The notes beneath the pieces are model-generated. The model was not told where the DNA came from. It made no database searches and was given only the letters and a program-made list of their open reading frames with translations. DNA of 29,232 bases from Rhizophagus sp. LPA8_4_AMF (Eukaryota; Glomeromycota; Glomeromycetes; Glomerales; Glomeraceae), in assembly GCA_021464525.1 (NCBI GenBank), contig JADRCO010000634.1, forward strand, positions 1-29,232, written 5' to 3'. The first letter of the stretch is position 1; the number at the start of each line of letters is the position of its first letter. Made by a program: the position numbers and the translations under genes. Shown in pieces: positions 1-9,930 of this stretch.

Positions 1-1398
1 AACTTTTTATTGCTTCAATTATACTTGGATTTATTCATCTGATTTTAGAAATTCGTCAATTTTTTTATAAAATTAGAAAGTGGTTCTATAATTTTTGGAA
101 TATTTTTGGTAAATATAAATGTCTAATTTAATTATATTACAATATTTTAAGAAAATGAATTAATTATATAACATTTTAATACTGCAGATATAATTGCTTA
201 TGTGCTTTCAATCTACACTTCTATTTATTGGCTTCAAACAAGCGATAAGAGCAATAATTATCTAATTCAATTACTTTCTTTTTCATGCTTATTTTTGGAT
301 ATAAAATTTTTATTATTTTTTAGAGCTTTTGAATATTTTGGTGTATATTTTGCAATTATTGTTAGTGTTGGAAAAAAAATTTTTTCTTTTTTATTACTCT
401 TATTCGTTATTATAATAAGTTTTGCACATGCATTTTATATTTTATTATCACCAAAATCTGAATTTTCACTTGAACAACATAATACAAATAATAATGATCC
501 AAATAATCCTTGGAATTTAGCTCCTAGTTATAGTCAAATTGATAATGATGGAAATATAAACTCCAATCCATTTATGTTTCAAATTCCTGATAAAAATACA
601 AACATGTTTATAGATATTAGAACTTCACTTTTTGCTATATATTTATTTTTAATAGGTATATTTAAATTTTTCATAACTATATAAATATAAATAAGTATTT
701 TCTAATATTTTTAAGCTTATCAATAGGTGATTCAAGTGCATTATCCAATTGGCCATATACAGACAATTCATCAATTGCAGTATTGATTGTTTTATTTTCC
801 CTCTTAATTGTTGTATATCTTATGAACTTGTTAATTGGATTACTCAATAATGCAATTGAAGAAGATAATAATAGAGTCTCATATTTGATACAGAAGGCAG
901 AAGTAAATAATATATTAATATTAATCATTTCATTTTCTGTAAATTTACTAATATTTCTCGATTTTTATTTTTAAAGATTTTGGCTGAAATTGAGTTATTT
1001 TACCTATTACCATATCAGAGACGTTGGCAAGCATGGTTTCCTGAAGTAATGTATGTAATTTTTACTTTTTTTAAGAAAAAATAATGCTATTATTTTTATT
1101 AATTATTCAAATTTATTTTTCAAGACATTATTATGCCGATGTTGATAAGACTCGAATAGAAATTGAAAGATTGATTAAAGAGGGTGAATGGGATACTAAG
1201 GAATTCACAGAGATGCGGGAAAATTTATTCAAAGTACTTCAAATTGAACATAATCCTATTAACAATGAGGTTATAATGGAGAAATTATCAACATTAGAAG
1301 AATTAGAAAAAGCTTATCATGAAAAATTAGAGAAATTAGATAAGTTAGATAAGTTAGAGAAATTAGAGAAATTATTGGAAGAAATACACGCAAAATAA
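1..1398 (+). CDS. TRP-like ion-transport-domain protein, C-terminal part, five exons, 5' end outside window
   Basis: Membrane channel protein of the ion-transport (TRP/voltage-gated-like) type, inferred from resemblance to channel genes abundant in Rhizophagus. Exons: 1-108 (frame from base 3), 188-655, 727-902, 977-1050 and 1125-1398. All four introns are 71-79 bp with GT..AG ends, and every junction keeps frame, giving about 365 residues in the window. Hydrophobic segments include LFIASIILGFIHLILEI at the left edge, FSCLFLDIKFLLFFRAFEYF, FLLLLFVIIISFAHAFYILL (S5-like) and VLFSLLIVVYLMNLLIGLL (S6-like). Between the last two lies an Asn/Asp/Pro-rich loop where the pore would be. The cytosolic tail has FPEV, YYADVDKTR and EGEWDTKEF, then ends in a Leu-Glu-Lys coiled coil built of repeated KLDKLDKLEKLEKL. 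The N-terminal part lies upstream of the window. Ion selectivity cannot be read from the sequence. No canonical poly(A) signal lies immediately after the stop. Confidence 0.85.
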
Positions 1399-2394
1399 TT
1401 TTAATATTATGTTAGTTTTATAATTTGATCACTGGAATTATAGATATTATATTAAATGGACCAGTTTGTAATCAATTATAATAATTAAGTAAATATATTT
1501 TATGTTTTTTCTTTAATCACACAAATTCTCTAAATTATTCAGTTTTTTTTTTTAAGAAAAAAAAGATTGATAATATTGAAAATATTTCATTAGATAATAC
1601 AGTATTACTTACATAAGGAATCTTACTAACATGATATGAATATAAGAAAATGACGTGGAAAGTGGAAATAAATTCAGTCAATAATATCTTTTTCAAATTA
1701 TTTAGAATATTTTAAATAACATATTTTATTACAGTACATCTGCTTAAATATATACCATTTACAGGCACAATATCACCGAGTTCAAGAAGCTATCAAAAAT
1801 GTTTGACCATATCGATGGTTTGATAATATTAAAATATGTTGAATTTTTGTTAGAAAATAATAAAAAATTATTTATTACTTAATTTAGTTAGTAAAACCTA
1901 TATGAAGTAAATCTCATCATTTTACAGTTCAAAATAGTCATTTTCAATTACAATATCATACTTTCTAAAATCATATTAAAAATTTTAACAGAAATATACG
2001 TAAAAAGAGTGCTTATTATTAAATGTAAAAATTTACATCCATCTCTAAAAAGAATGTAAAGGAATATTAATAGCGTTTCTATATTAAGAAATAAATTAAA
2101 AATAAAAAAAAAATTGAACTCCTTCCAACCTTAACTGTTTAAAAAATTTGGATAGCATCCCAGGCTCCCAAAGCCTAAAATCAAATGACTCCAACAATAT
2201 AGCCATTTAAACTATCCAAAATCTTTTTCTGGGAAATTTGAGTATCTTCAAACAGGTTGCTAATGAGAGTGTCGATAAAAGAATTGTTAGAAGGTTGAGA
2301 TTCTGTGTATGAAAAAAGAGATTTACAAGATGGGTGAAATAAAGTTCTGGTAATTAAAGGAAGTCAGCACTCAGCAGTTTAATTCCGCTGACAC
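1399..2394. other. intergenic, A+T-rich
   Basis: I see no convincing open frame or exon here. It holds the 3' flank of the channel gene, poly(A)/poly(T) runs, and at 2147-2220 a tRNA-sized inverted repeat listed separately. Confidence 0.6.
2147..2220 (-). repeat. 74-bp inverted repeat of tRNA size
   Basis: TTTGGATAG (2147-2155) pairs with CTATCCAAA (2212-2220), closing a 74-bp unit. On the minus strand an inner AGGCT-TTGGG-AGCCT hairpin sits roughly where a T-arm would be, and TAGTTTAAATGGCTA resembles a D-arm (box A-like). There is no GGTTCRANNCC box B and no clear anticodon arm. A decayed tRNA-derived element is possible; a working tRNA is not supported. Confidence 0.35.
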
Positions 2395-3258
2395 TAGTGT
2401 TGGCCTTTGGACTATTGAATTCTCGACTATTGGACTTAGTTGATTCTAATCCCATTAAAATTTGGACTATTGGACTATAGATTTCGTCCAACAGCTATAA
2501 AATTATATAATTTTAGCAAATACATAAATAATTATCAAATTTATAAAATGCAAGCTATTTTTTATTGATAATTATTAAATTTTTATTGAATTCATTAATG
2601 GTTAGCTAGCATAAAAGCTGACAAATAATTGGTTCCAATAAACTTTTAAAAAAAAATCTTGAAGTTCCATTCAGGATTTTGATCTCCAGTAGAACGAGTT
2701 GAATTTGATATATTTATAATATTACTAATTTAAGTTCTCCAGCATTGTTATTACTACCACATTTATTTTCGTTTGATTCATCTTTCAATATGTTAATCAC
2801 CTTGCCACTAGATTTCTCCAGTTTGAACATCAACATCTGATTCATGTGACACATTCAGATCATCTGATGCATTTGTTCATTTATCCGAAATGCAATACTA
2901 GTATCAGTACTTCAAAAATTTTATATTATTATCATCTTCAATTTTCTTTATTTATCTTTTTCATGATCTGGGTCATACCTTACTAAAACCTTTTCATATT
3001 AAACAATTAAAAAATATTAATAAAAAATCTAATACAATAGTTATACGCATGCCTATTTTAATTGTAAAGAATTATCATATTATAAAATTAAATTTACTAG
3101 TGTTATAAAATTGCCCAGGATTATATAATATATAACCTATTTAATTTGGCTAAATTAAAAGTCATAGTCCAATTGAATTGAAATTGGATAAGTACTGGAT
3201 ATCTCCATTAGATCCAAAGTCCTTATCGGGAATTGGACAATGTACCATTCCAACACTG
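2395..3258. mobile_element. non-autonomous hAT-like DNA transposon, 864 bp
   Basis: The left end begins TAGTGTTGG and the right end, read inward on the other strand, begins CAGTGTTGG. They are flanked by GCTGACAC (2387-2394) and GTTGACAC (3259-3266), an 8-bp target duplication with one mismatch, which is the hAT hallmark. Copies of TTGGACTAT recur just inside both ends, as subterminal transposase-binding motifs often do. The interior (about 2740-2910) contains short open stretches on the minus strand but no recognisable transposase, so mobility would depend on another copy. Confidence 0.65.
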
Positions 3259-3266
3259 GTTGACAC

Positions 3267-4110
3267 TGTCGTTAAAGCCGCCTAAAAAAAACATCTAACA
3301 AAATGTAGTCTGACCACTGTTAGTATTTTCCAGCCAAGGAAAAGGTAAACCGGCAGTAAAATTTCATTTCCTTAATTAAAAAGTTTCAAAGTGTTGAAAC
3401 TTGCCACAGTACTATTTCATTACCTAAGTGTTGAAACATGAAACATACTGAAAGATCAAATTTTACAAAAAAAAGATAGATAAATCGAAGCCAAGAACCT
3501 ACAAAAAGTAAAGGGGAAACGTTAGTAAATCATTTCCTTAAATAAAAAGATAACGAAAAATATCACTCGTGCCATTCCAACGTATTCGATCACGTGATAC
3601 ATACGTGCCTTGATTGGTATCTATAAATAGTCGGCCACTCCAATTGGCGCATGATCACGTGAACGAGCCTGGCTTAGAATTCCAAGGAGTTGTCAAGTGA
3701 AACCTACAAAAAGAATACATAGGAATGTTAATGAGCAATTTCTTAAATAAAAATAAAAAAATTTTTGTAAAAAAAAAGATAGTTCCTATAAAGAGTCCAG
3801 AACACTAAACCTACAAAAATTTAAAATGTGTCTCATAAAACTAATGGCGAACTCCTTTCTGAGAAAACCACCATTTGGAATGTTATACCAGTGAGGTTAG
3901 AACCTATAAAATAGTAAAAAGGAGTATTAGTATATTTCTTAAAGTTTATTCCGAAACCCACCCAAAGAAACCAACTTACCGTTTGAAATTCAATACCAGA
4001 GAAGCTGAAGTATATATAATATAAAAATGTTAGTATGCATGTCTATTAATAGGCATAAAAAAATAGAGTATCAGAAAAGCTGCATATTACCGTTCGTCAC
4101 TTCCAGCTTT
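3267..4110. repeat. diverged tandem repeats of roughly 95-205 bp spacing
   Basis: The phrase AACCTACAAAAA or a close variant recurs near 3497, 3700, 3807 and 3901, each followed by a purine-rich stretch, a GTTAGTA-like string and TTTCTTAAATAAAA. A related copy lies near 4770. AGTGTTGAAAC also occurs twice near 3390-3440. The copies are too diverged for a clean consensus by eye. No gene is visible. Confidence 0.45.
3570..3670. promoter_or_regulatory. promoter-like block: TATA box between two CACGTG sites
   Basis: CTATAAATAG (3621-3630) lies between GATCACGTGAT (CACGTG at 3591-3596) and GATCACGTGAA (CACGTG at 3656-3661). CACGTG is the E-box core bound by bHLH factors. No convincing ORF follows on either strand, so this may be an orphan promoter or the end of a decayed transposon. 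Confidence 0.3.
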
Positions 4111-4238
4111 ATTTATTTTAGTTCTTAGTTTAGAATATAATATTAGATAATATACATGGCTTGGAACATTCTCAGAAAAATTTGTTTTAAAAAAATGTGG
4201 ATTAGGGGTATATGTAAGAAATTTTATGTACACAGTCA

Positions 4239-4421
4239 TTGTACGATATTCATGAACTGGATTCTTTTTTTGAAGATAAAAAAATATCGCGTGGTTCTAA
4301 CGAAAAAATAAAATTAAAAATACACCCTATTCGTCAAATGAATTTCTTTATATATGTAACCAGATCATCACCATTAATAAGAAGATGGTTAGTAGGAGAA
4401 ATTATTCTACATTATAATTGA
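4239..4421 (+). pseudogene. possible decayed coding fragment, unrecognised
   Basis: An open frame of 60 codons has no ATG at its start; it begins at a TTG. Its composition is protein-like, with YDIHELDSFFEDKK near the start and SSPLIRRWLVGEIILHY before the stop. Downstream, the same and neighbouring frames keep short protein-like pieces interrupted by stops up to about 4540. This is best read as a gene remnant. It could also be an exon of an unassembled gene, or chance. I recognise no family. Confidence 0.2.
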
Positions 4422-4880
4422 AAATTCCCACATGATAAAGCTTCTTAATTCCAAATGATCCATTAATTCGTGAAAGTATTAAAAATATTTCACTTCTGCA
4501 TCAACTAATTTCCCAAAGATCTATAGAAAATTATTTTTTTTTCTTCAATAAAAAAGAATAAAATCTTTATTAGAAGAAAAAATTAGAAAAGTCAAAAAAA
4601 AAAAAAATTGAATTTTTTTTAGAAAAAAAAAATAGAAAATAGAAAAATAAAAAAAAACCCCCGAATTTTTTATTTTATTTTTTTGGATCTACAAAAAACA
4701 TTAAATTAATAAAAAAAATTTTTTCGAAGGTTGTACCTTCGAAATGGGAGACCGGAACTTGTCTTTTGGCTTTCCAGACTTACAAAAAAAAGAGAAAACG
4801 AACGTTAGTCAACATTTCGTTTAAAAAAGAAAAAAAATAATTTTTTTGAAGTAAAACTTCGAAATTACCTTCGAAATTTC
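4422..4880. other. low-complexity A/T tract
   Basis: Long poly(A) and poly(T) runs (4535-4720) with no coding potential, followed by the hairpin at 4722-4744 and a further CTTCGAAATTACCTTCGAA inverted motif near 4857-4878. Confidence 0.6.
4722..4744. repeat. perfect 9-bp hairpin
   Basis: TTTCGAAGG (4722-4730), loop TTGTA, then CCTTCGAAA (4736-4744). It follows a T run and precedes a G+C-richer stretch, so it could be the end of a small transposon or a transcript-end structure. Nothing in the flanks decides between these. Confidence 0.4.
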
Positions 4881-5126
4881 GCAGTGATCTGCACAATGTA
4901 TTACATCTGATCAATGATCATCCCAGGTAATACAATTGGTCAAAATCCCCAGGTACTACGGATACAATGTCGGACAACTTCCCGACAGCCTAACCCCGGC
5001 CGTCGTTCACGTGTTAGTGCATAACTCTGCATAACTCTGGCCAAACCTGTCAGGGCAAGGGAAATCTTACGTCGGGAGATCGTGGTGCCCTACGGATACC
5101 CTGAGGTAACTACCCGGCTCATACTC
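4881..5126. other. G+C-richer island, probable repeat-derived sequence
   Basis: This ~245-bp stretch (CCCGACAGCCTAACCCCGGC, GTCGGGAGATCGTGGTGCCC, ACTACCCGGCTC) is far richer in G+C than its surroundings. It contains a short direct repeat, GCATAACTCT, and one CACGTG. No open frame or tRNA/rRNA signature is evident. The most likely explanations are a piece of a retroelement or a short interspersed element. Confidence 0.35.
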
Positions 5127-5134
5127 TTAATAAT

Positions 5135-5455
5135 TAGTGTTGGCACTTAGGGGTTAGCTAGTGGTTGGCCGTTTTGGCCGGTCAAAATGAAGTAAATTTA
5201 TTCATAATTTATTTATTTTGAAATTAGAAATATCTTCAGTAAAATTACTTTATTAATATTTCAATAAAAAAGTTTAATAAAACAATTTTTTACTGTTCCA
5301 ATGAATCAAGTATGAAAAAGAATTAGTTAATTGGCCATTTGATTAACATTATGTTTGAACGATTTGGCCAATTTGGCCAATTTAGTTCTTGGCCGCGAAA
5401 CCAATTTTGGCCGTCAATTTTGACCGTTTGTTTTGGCAGATCGGCCAAATGCCAA
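5135..5455. repeat. imperfect inverted-repeat element with GGCC motifs
   Basis: The left arm (TTGGCA, TTGGCCGTTTTGGCC, GGTCAAAAT) is matched in inverted order on the right (read on the minus strand: TTGGCA, TTTGGCCGATC, GGTCAAAATTGACGGCC). The left edge TAGTGTTGG is the same nonamer that begins the hAT-like element at 2395. I could not find the expected mirrored end or an 8-bp target duplication, so this may be a truncated relative. Confidence 0.4.
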
Positions 5456-7216
5456 GGAAATATTGGTCACGTGAGGATTTCCGTTTGTAATCAAACAAGA
5501 GTCGTACAATAAGTCGTACAGTGAGAAAAAATAAAGAAAAAAACGTTTGAATTTTTTTTTCTTTGGTAATAGCGGATAGTTTTTATTTTTTTAACATTTT
5601 ATTCTAATATTCTTTATTTTCTTCTTTATGATCTTTAGTTCTGCAGCAAAAGGTACGTTTCCTTCTTTTTTCTTTTTTTTGTTCGTTTTTCAATCTAGTG
5701 TTACTCATAATCACACATATTAGAACTATTAAATAAGATTTGCCGTTAAATTGTATGTAGTTAAAAAAAAATCAGTCTACCGCCAATCAATTTGGGTGTG
5801 AGCACCTCGGGTAAAAAATAAATTTACTCTTCAGTTTATTTCGTTCCGGACTAATAACGGGTTTCATTTCCTAGTTAATAATGAGCAAAAATGATATACA
5901 TTTTCGTAATTTAATATCTATTAATATGGTGTAGCCACATTGAAACTGACCCAACAGTTGATCCTAACCAATAATGTCTAGTGTCGCAATCATGTCGCAC
6001 ATAAACTTTTGATCTAGAAAATTTTTTTTTTTTTTTTTTATCATACATTTTATGATATATATGTATATAACATTGATAGCTATATCGGTCACAGGAGTAA
6101 TGATTGGATGAAAATGAGCCAAGTATTGATCATTTTCACCAATCAATGAAGGTAGTCCACATCCAATAAAAGTATTATCGTTCTGGCGCCTTCTGATCAT
6201 CATTAATTATATCATCAATAAAATAAGCTTTATGTAAACTTCCATTTACTGTATTTACTGTGCACTATTCTATTTATAAGCTTTATAAAAACTACCATAA
6301 ATTTTCATTTACATCTTTTTTTTACATTTCACTTTATTAAATAAGTGATTTTAATGCAGTTATCAATTATATAAGTACTATATTAATCATATGTTAATTA
6401 TTCAAAATATCAGTCTATGAAAACTCTGCATTATCTTATTTGGCCACATTTGTGAATACAAAATAATAAAATTTTAATACAGTCAGATCCTAACCACCAT
6501 CTTTAAAATACTGATTTTCGTCACTTGTGAAACAAAAAAAAAAAAAAAAAAAAATTTGCACAAGCAAACGAGGATTAACAGAATTATTTTTGTTTAGTCT
6601 ACTTATTTTAAAATAATTTGTACAAAACATTATAATTTATTAATATTCATTCAACTTAGCATTCATTAAAATTGAAATGAATGGAAATTTGAAAAAACAA
6701 TATCGTACCCATCTTCATTTTTTTTTTGTTATCTTCTTTGCCGGTTGATTGATCAACTTCGTACCATGAAAATATTCTAATTTCGAAAAAAAAAAAATTA
6801 TTTTGAGGAATTATATATTTAAATAATAGAATTTTTTAAAGTCATTATTTCTGAATGCACGAGGCACGACACAACTTTTTTGTGCATCACAGAACAGTCA
6901 TGTGTTATTTATCACGTGCAAAAATGAAATCTGTGCTATTTGCTAAACTGATATTCACGTGGATCATATTTTTTTTTTTTATTCAATCAAAATTCAATGA
7001 TTTAAATTATTGATGCGTCGAAAAAATTACCGATTTATTGATAAAAACATTTATTTGATAAAAAAATACATCATGCTATTACATAATGTGAATTGGCGCA
7101 TAAACACTGAACGTACATATTGCAAAACATACATACATAACCCCAGTTACATAAATAAATAATAAAAGCGTACACGACAAGTTCCCCCAGTTAAATAAAT
7201 ATATAGTAAAATACTA
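5456..7216. other. intergenic, A+T-rich
   Basis: No supported gene. It holds an ATG followed eight codons later by a GTACGT splice-donor-like sequence (5627-5654), a poly(A) run near 6534-6554, and CACGTG sites near 5466, 6914 and 6955. A 79-codon minus-strand frame (5964-6203) is largely hydrophobic or poly-Lys from a poly(T) run and is not accepted. The last ~150 bp are the 3' flank of the HMG gene, with two similar strings, ATTTATTTAACTGGGGG and TTATTTATGTAACTGGGG, on the minus strand. Confidence 0.5.
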
Positions 7217-7729
7217 TTAAATAACAAAATCGCAAAAAGGGTTTGTGTCATATAAAGGATAAGAAGGATAAGGTAATAAAAAATATTCATCCTCTTGGTT
7301 AGTATAATTAGTAAAACAAAGATTTTCGATATAGTTATTGAAATCGAAATCTAATTGTAAGTGATAAGGAGAAGATTCCTCTGATAAGTTTCGTTCAATA
7401 TCTTCGTTCTTTTCATTATTCTTCTTGTCGTACTTTTGCTTGGGCCCGTCTCTATTGTTCTTTTTTGGCCGTTTGTCTAGTTTTAATTTAATGTAATAAT
7501 TTTTCTCGCTATCAGACATTTTATGCCATTGCTCTGCAGCAATAGATGAAAATTGTTGAGTCGTAACGTTAGGGTATTTCTTCTTGAAATGTTGCCATTC
7601 TACCGTTCGATATTTAATAAACCCATTTGGGCTTTTCCTTTTCTTTTTATTCGGGAATTCACGAATAAAATTATCTTGCGAAATAAAATTTACCATGTTG
7701 GATTGAATGAAGTTGGTTTCTGGTAACAT
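7217..7729 (-). CDS. HMG-box (MATA-HMG-like) DNA-binding protein, 170 aa
   Basis: Probable sequence-specific nuclear DNA-binding protein. The HMG box spans about residues 29-88. It opens with KKKRKSPNGFIKYR, which matches the basic-P-N-x-F-x-x-Y-R start of MAT/Sox-type boxes. It continues through SSIAAEQW and ends with MSDSEKNYYIKLKLDK, giving the three-helix pattern with its core Trp. A Lys/Asn-rich basic tail follows (about 86-110, possible nuclear localisation). The C-terminus is Asp/Asn/Tyr-rich and ends PYPSYPLYDTNPFCDF, an activation-domain-like composition. The gene is intronless, starts at the first ATG in frame, and has a TATA-like sequence about 95 bp upstream. Many such genes exist in Rhizophagus; this one is not closely similar to the HMG fragments of the array to its right. 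Its target sites and any mating-type role cannot be told from the sequence. Confidence 0.85.
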   Translation of the reverse strand: MLPETNFIQSNMVNFISQDNFIREFPNKKKRKSPNGFIKYRTVEWQHFKKKYPNVTTQQFSSIAAEQWHKMSDSEKNYYIKLKLDKRPKKNNRDGPKQKYDKKNNEKNEDIERNLSEESSPYHLQLDFDFNNYIENLCFTNYTNQEDEYFLLPYPSYPLYDTNPFCDFVI

Positions 7730-7820
7730 AAAGGTTTCGTCGTAAAGATTTTTTTTTTTTTTTCCTCAACCCGTTGATTCAAATATCAGTAATAGGGAAA
7801 AAAAAACGATAAAAATGTGA

Positions 7821-7832
7821 CCTTTTTATAAC
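7821..7832 (-). promoter_or_regulatory. TATA box of the HMG-box gene
   Basis: The minus strand reads TTATAAAAAGG here, about 95 bp before the HMG ATG. A pyrimidine/purine tract and GGTTGAGG lie between it and the start codon. Confidence 0.5.
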
Positions 7833-8381
7833 AAAATAAAAATAATAAGTATTAGCCAATTTTGTAATAGTAAGGAATAACGTCTCCATCAACACAAAGT
7901 TTACTAAAACGTTTGTAAGACGATTATAAAATTCTTTTTTTCTTAAATTATACTTATATCAATTACAATAATTTCCAGTAACTTTTATTCATACGCTTCA
8001 TATAAATTACTATTATAAATAAACTATAAACTTATAATATATATGTATTATAGTAATAAATCTTTGCCGACTTACTTTATTAAAAAGAATAAAAGTTTGT
8101 TTTTTAAACCGACTGACCGAATTAAATCTTGTTGTCTAAAACCTTTTTTCTTTTTTACTGCTTGTACTTCTGTAATTGAGATCGCACGACGGAGTTCGGA
8201 GTTAAAATAATATATATTTTTTTTTGTTCCGTTAAGAACTAGCTTGTCTATATTTGATAAAAAAGAAAAAAAGATTTTGTCTGTATTATACTTAAGGGAA
8301 AACATTTGACATTTTTTTTTTTTAATAATGGGACGATATGGAAAGGTCCAAATTCTCGAGTATGCCTCTTTTCCAGATTAT

Positions 8382-8413
<32 letters not shown>

Positions 8414-8828
8414 TACCAACGCGTGTCATGATATCAATGGTTAAATTACTTTGTAAGAATTAGAAGAATCAGAATTATTAATAATTTTTTTTATAGGCTC
8501 GTTTAAAAAAAAAAAAATCATGTGATCATGTAGAGATCATTTCCAAATATAGAAAAAGCACTAATAAAGCCAATAATATGCAGAATAAAAACTTTATTTA
8601 AATAAAATTTCATACTTATTTTATTTTTTCTTTATTATTATATTAACATTGTTCAAATTAACATTTATTTTTTTAATATATCCAAAAAAGTTTTCATTAT
8701 TTGTTGTTTTAAAAAATTAATAATTCGGATTGAGTAACTCCCGAGAACTCCGAGAAGGCAATTTTTTCATCTCTCAATCAATTTATTTCATTATACGTAA
8801 AGGTCTGTTACTTATTCTATCATGATTA
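7833..8828. other. intergenic, A+T-rich
   Basis: Upstream region of the HMG gene and left border of the module array. It contains a poly(A) run of more than 20 near 8388-8412. A 77-codon minus-strand frame (8072-8305) has Lys/Phe-rich low-complexity content and no recognisable motif. Confidence 0.5.
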
Positions 8829-9060
8829 TTCTATCATAGATTATATAGAATCCGCAAAAATGATTATAAAAATTGCGTATTTCGTGTATCTGGTATTCAT
8901 CAACTCTATAAAGACTTTTATAGTAAAAAAAAAAATCAGAAGTTTTCTTCGAAGAATTTTACTTTAATTTTTTATTTGGGGAGACGATAACATTAAAATC
9001 ATCAAGAATTCACAAATAAACGGTATGTATTTAAATATTATAGTGTTGTACGAATATCAA

Positions 9061-9070
9061 TATAAATATA
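9061..9070 (+). promoter_or_regulatory. TATA box, small ORF of module 1
   Basis: TATAAATATA lies 80 bp before the ATG, followed by ACTAATAAATTTTC and a C/T-rich leader (TTTCGTTCTTTCATCC). The same arrangement occurs before the ORFs at 13620 and 18030. Confidence 0.5.
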
Positions 9071-9149
9071 ACTAATAAATTTTCTTTCGTTCTTTCATCC
9101 TTCATCCTTTTTACTTTCAATCCAGCCTTTATATTTATTAATATTTAAA

Positions 9150-9335
9150 ATGAAGTTAAAGAATCATGTTCCTTCTGATAATTTCAATCGTGTTATTCAT
9201 AAACGAAGAAGACGCAGAGTCATTAACAAAATACATGAAAGTACGTTTAATGTTAATACATTAAGTCGATTACCCTTACAAATTACAAATGATCCATTCG
9301 CGGTTCAATTGTTTTTTGGAACTTCTTTCCGTTAA
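9150..9335 (+). CDS. small HKRRRR-motif protein, array copy 1 (61 aa)
   Basis: I do not recognise this protein. It begins MKLKNHVPSDNFN, carries the strongly basic VIHKRRRRRVINKI (about residues 15-28, a plausible nuclear-localisation or nucleic-acid-binding patch), and ends with NTLSRLPLQITNDPFA and QLFFGTSFR. It has no signal peptide or membrane segment. The ATG is preceded by a pyrimidine-rich leader and a TATA box. AATAAA lies 245 bp after the stop (9580-9585). Compared with copies 2 and 3, the KRRRR tract, INKI, FNVNTLSR, PLQITNDPFA, QLFFG and SFR are all retained, while the first 12 residues vary. Its neighbour is a convergent truncated HMG ORF 2.5 kb downstream. The coding reading is supported by conservation between copies. 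The alternative is a conserved non-coding RNA with a chance ORF. Confidence 0.6.
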   Translation: MKLKNHVPSDNFNRVIHKRRRRRVINKIHESTFNVNTLSRLPLQITNDPFAVQLFFGTSFR

Positions 9336-9930
9336 CGATGGTGAGTATGGTTGGTTATTATAACAAAAGTAATAAATTAATGTGAATAATTTTAAACAAA
9401 GTCGCTTATTTTTAATTTTCCTATATCATAAACCAGTGATCTTCTCGCTTAAACTATCTTCAACGATATAATAATTGGAAATTATTGAACATGTACTACT
9501 CTCACTGGTTTAAAGTTGTCATTTCAGAAATTAAGATTAGGATTTATTTCATTACTGTATGTCATAGTACTAGACTATTAATAAAGCCTTTTGATTATAT
9601 ACAATTTTACGACAAATTTAATAATCTTTTTCGTTATTATGTGGGTCATGAGCAGTATTAAATTATTTATTCGGTTGAATATTTTATATATTTTACAATA
9701 ATATTGCAAAATTTATAACATCAGCAGCATTTTAGATATCTCCAATGCACTATTAGCACGTTCAAAAGGAAATATTTATGGAAAGCTACAAAGTTTTTGG
9801 ATTAACGTCTTATTAGAAATATAGCTTCTAACTCGGACCTGCACTTACATGACCATTTGAAATAATTTTGTATGGCCCGAATATTAATAGTAACATATCC
9901 CATTTGATCATATCTTCTCGGAATATAAGC
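9336..9930 (+). other. conserved 3' region of module 1: possible intron, stem, poly(A) signal
   Basis: Five bases after the stop is GTGAGTATG (9341), a near-consensus 5' splice site. TTTCAG at 9522-9527 is a fitting acceptor, which defines a 187-bp candidate 3'-UTR intron. Inside it AAACCAGTG (9430-9438) can pair with CACTGGTTT (9503-9511). AATAAA follows at 9580-9585. Further on, a block shared with the other modules includes AGCAGCATTT.AGATATC (near 9723) and TTTTGTATGGCCCGAATA (near 9867). Confidence 0.55.

Noticed and set aside
677-974. Open frames 677-928 (-) and 783-974 (+)
   Set aside because: The minus frame is antisense to channel exon 3. The plus frame is exon 3 read through into the following intron.
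5627-5654. ATG plus eight codons followed by GTACGT, like a first coding exon
   Set aside because: No acceptor with a continuing frame was found downstream, so a gene cannot be supported.
5964-6203. 79-codon frame on the minus strand
   Set aside because: Half is poly-Lys or hydrophobic translation of homopolymers. A short protein-like stretch (FIGCGLPSLIGENDQYLAH) is too little to call a gene.
8072-8305. 77-codon frame on the minus strand
   Set aside because: Phe/Lys/Leu-rich, no motif, and no neighbouring signals beyond an ATG.
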